Source: Cyanoderma ruficeps (lineage: Eukaryota > Chordata > Aves > Passeriformes > Timaliidae). Taken from it: a stretch of DNA of 64,000 bases. The stretch is from the NCBI GenBank assembly GCA_008694505.1, contig VZDJ01000116.1, positions 24,519,666 to 24,583,665 on the forward strand, given 5' to 3'. The position numbers were made by a program, and so were the translations under genes. This document shows positions 62,466-64,000 of this stretch, piece by piece (positions within the stretch are counted from its first letter, which is position 1; each line of letters begins with the position of its first letter). Under the pieces are notes generated by a model. The model did not search any database, was not told the DNA's origin, and worked only from the letters and a program-made list of their open reading frames with translations.

Positions 62466-63849
62466 GCCAAAAAAACACCCCCAAGCTTTAATTCTTTTGG
62501 AGCTGGTAACCAGTTTCAAACAGTTTCTTGTTACCTGATTGTTAATCTGAAAACAGAACTAAAAACTATCTTAAAACAGTTCAGGATTTTGTTCACGGGA
62601 GGTTTCTCACAGGACTTGATTTTCAGAGGGATAGATGGACATTCAGCACTTTCTCTGTCTCCTCAATGCTCTCAAATCGCCAATCGCCAAAAACAGGAAA
62701 GGCTGTTTATATGTTTATACCATTTTCTGAAGCTACTCAGATAAAATACTGCTTATTTATTGAAGGTATCTTTCTGTGTAGATACACATGGGAAGAAATA
62801 AAATGCACCCACTAAGAAGCCTCCTGCCCAGGACTCGGTGGTATTTCTGTTCATCACCAGTTGTGGCTGTGGTGAGTTGTCACTAGGTGAGCTTGGAAAG
62901 CCTGCACTGCCTGTAACTTATTTTGTGATACATTTTTTAAAATGCACAGGATGGTGTTTTTCCAGACACCCTGGCAGTTTAGAGGAGTGGCAAATTTTGT
63001 CCTTTACATCTTGTTAAGTGGAAATAAAAAAACGGTGTTGGTTGACAACAAATAAAGGGCATGAAAATGTTCCTGTAACACAGGGCTTGCAGCAATCTAA
63101 TAACGAACCTTGTGGAAGACGTTAATATTGCAGGAATTTAATTCTGTTTATCCGGGGCAGAATACGCATTAATTGCCTATTTAATCATGTTTATAATTAA
63201 ACTCGTTATAACAATGATTCACGCATCAGCTTCTCTAATTACACAGGCAGGACAGCATTATTTCCTCCTTACTGTTCTCTCATTTAGGCTGGAGATTCCT
63301 GGTGTGTGTCACCTACAGGCTGATACTTCCTATGAACGGGTGGGAATGGACAGGGAAAGCTGCTCCCCGAGGAGAGAGGCTCTGCTGTGGCTGCTCCACT
63401 TGTTTGTCTGTTTAGTTGGACTATTGGCTTATTGAAAAAAAAATATTGTTCTGGTATTTACTCTTCCTGTTCCTTTAAAGCTTTTAGCCAGTTGTCACTG
63501 AATGTGACACAGCTCCTGACATCACAACTCATCCCCACTCTGCATGCAGGATGGTTGCCTTGGGATTCAGGCTGTGGGAAGGGGCAGGGGCTGGGGGCTG
63601 AGGATGTCTGAGCATTATCAGTGACCTCTGCAGGCACAAGGTGAGCTTTTGGCTCAGTCCCACAACAGTGTCCTGCTGGTGACAGGCCCTTCTCGGCAAA
63701 GTGTCTGCAGCTCAGCACTGAGGGGACCCCAAGAGGGGCCAGCACAATATATTTTTTCAATTATTTTTAGATAGAATTACATGATTCATATCAACTAAGA
63801 GCATTTGGTCTTATTCCAGCTCCACTGTCAAGCATTTTGCAAATGAGTT

Positions 63850-63965
63850 CAGCATCGTTTTCCCCAATTTGCAAACCAGGAGGTTGAGGTTGAGACAGCA
63901 AATACACCCAGTCCAGAGTCAGACAATGGAAGGGCATCGAAAGTTGATTCCCTGAGATCCACCAG
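63850..63965 (+). mobile_element. Possible MIR-type SINE relic
   Basis: The stretch CCCCAATTTGCAAACCAGGAGGTTGAG..., then CCAGTCCAGAGTCAGACAATGG... and ...GATTCCCTGAGATCC, follows the order of a MIR core (CCCCATTTTACAGATGAGGAAACTGAG..., CAGAGCCGGGATTCGAACCC). Divergence is high, as expected for this family in a bird, and the match is from memory of the consensus. Confidence 0.4.
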
Positions 63966-64000
63966 GTCCTTATTCACTGAACAGCCCACTTGAAGGAAGA

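Larger units (their letters stand above)
47926..63845. other. Intergenic DNA, no gene recognised
   Basis: Many short frames but none with a recognisable product or convincing splice structure. Moderately GC-rich, CpG-poor stretches at 48.64-48.80, 57.75-57.95 and 60.97-61.56 kb carry longer open frames (up to 154 codons at 48864-49328 and 142 at 60967-61395, minus) that look like composition effects. AT-rich blocks at 49.60-49.87, 53.21-53.48 and 63.11-63.26 kb look regulatory. Confidence 0.45.

Noticed and set aside
11700..64000. PRLHR, the expected neighbour from human synteny
   Set aside because: No frame of receptor length or with seven membrane helices occurs; the gene must lie outside the window.

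Overview
The window looks like vertebrate, most probably avian, nuclear DNA. It is AT-rich and lightly loaded with repeats. It carries several 5'-truncated CR1 retrotransposons of the type that dominates bird genomes, all in the same (minus) orientation, plus a solo-LTR-like block and a few very old LINE and SINE relics. Coding DNA is split into short exons with GT-AG introns and a CpG-island promoter. There are no bacterial operons, CRISPR arrays or phage genes. The species cannot be fixed from this sequence; a songbird or other bird fits best.

The one gene I recognise with confidence is FAM204A (the orthologue of human C10orf84), on the minus strand in the left sixth. Its CpG-island promoter and non-coding exon 1 lie at about 10.67-11.2 kb. 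Exon 2 (start codon at 10343) and coding exons 3-6 follow leftwards to 6039, giving 184 contiguous codons. The roughly 50 C-terminal codons expected from the human protein were not found between 1 and 6038, so the last exon(s) probably lie beyond the left edge. The promoter has two inverted CCAAT boxes around GC boxes and a YY1-like element, which suggests bidirectional firing.

From 11.2 to 64 kb there is no gene I can name. In human the neighbouring locus on this side of FAM204A is PRLHR across a large gene desert, and the window agrees: no intronless receptor-sized reading frame is present. The interval holds a CR1 copy just upstream of the promoter (11.2-11.65 kb), an L2-like LINE relic (26.9-27.45 kb), a reverse-transcriptase relic (28.06-28.2 kb), LTR-like DNA (about 37.4-38.1 kb and 43.77-44.19 kb), three more CR1 pieces (43.64, 44.78, 47.62 kb) and an orphan CpG island (46.95-47.34 kb). 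It also holds AT-rich blocks that look like conserved regulatory DNA, simple repeats, and three N runs, two of them inside poly(A).

The most speculative but interesting observation is a chain of five plus-strand exon-like segments (22.51, 29.72, 33.41, 35.59 and 42.13 kb). Each has a good acceptor and donor and an open frame, and their phases are compatible from one to the next; one encodes a clear membrane helix. I do not recognise the product, and chance exon-like segments are common in 50 kb of DNA, so these are leads rather than genes.
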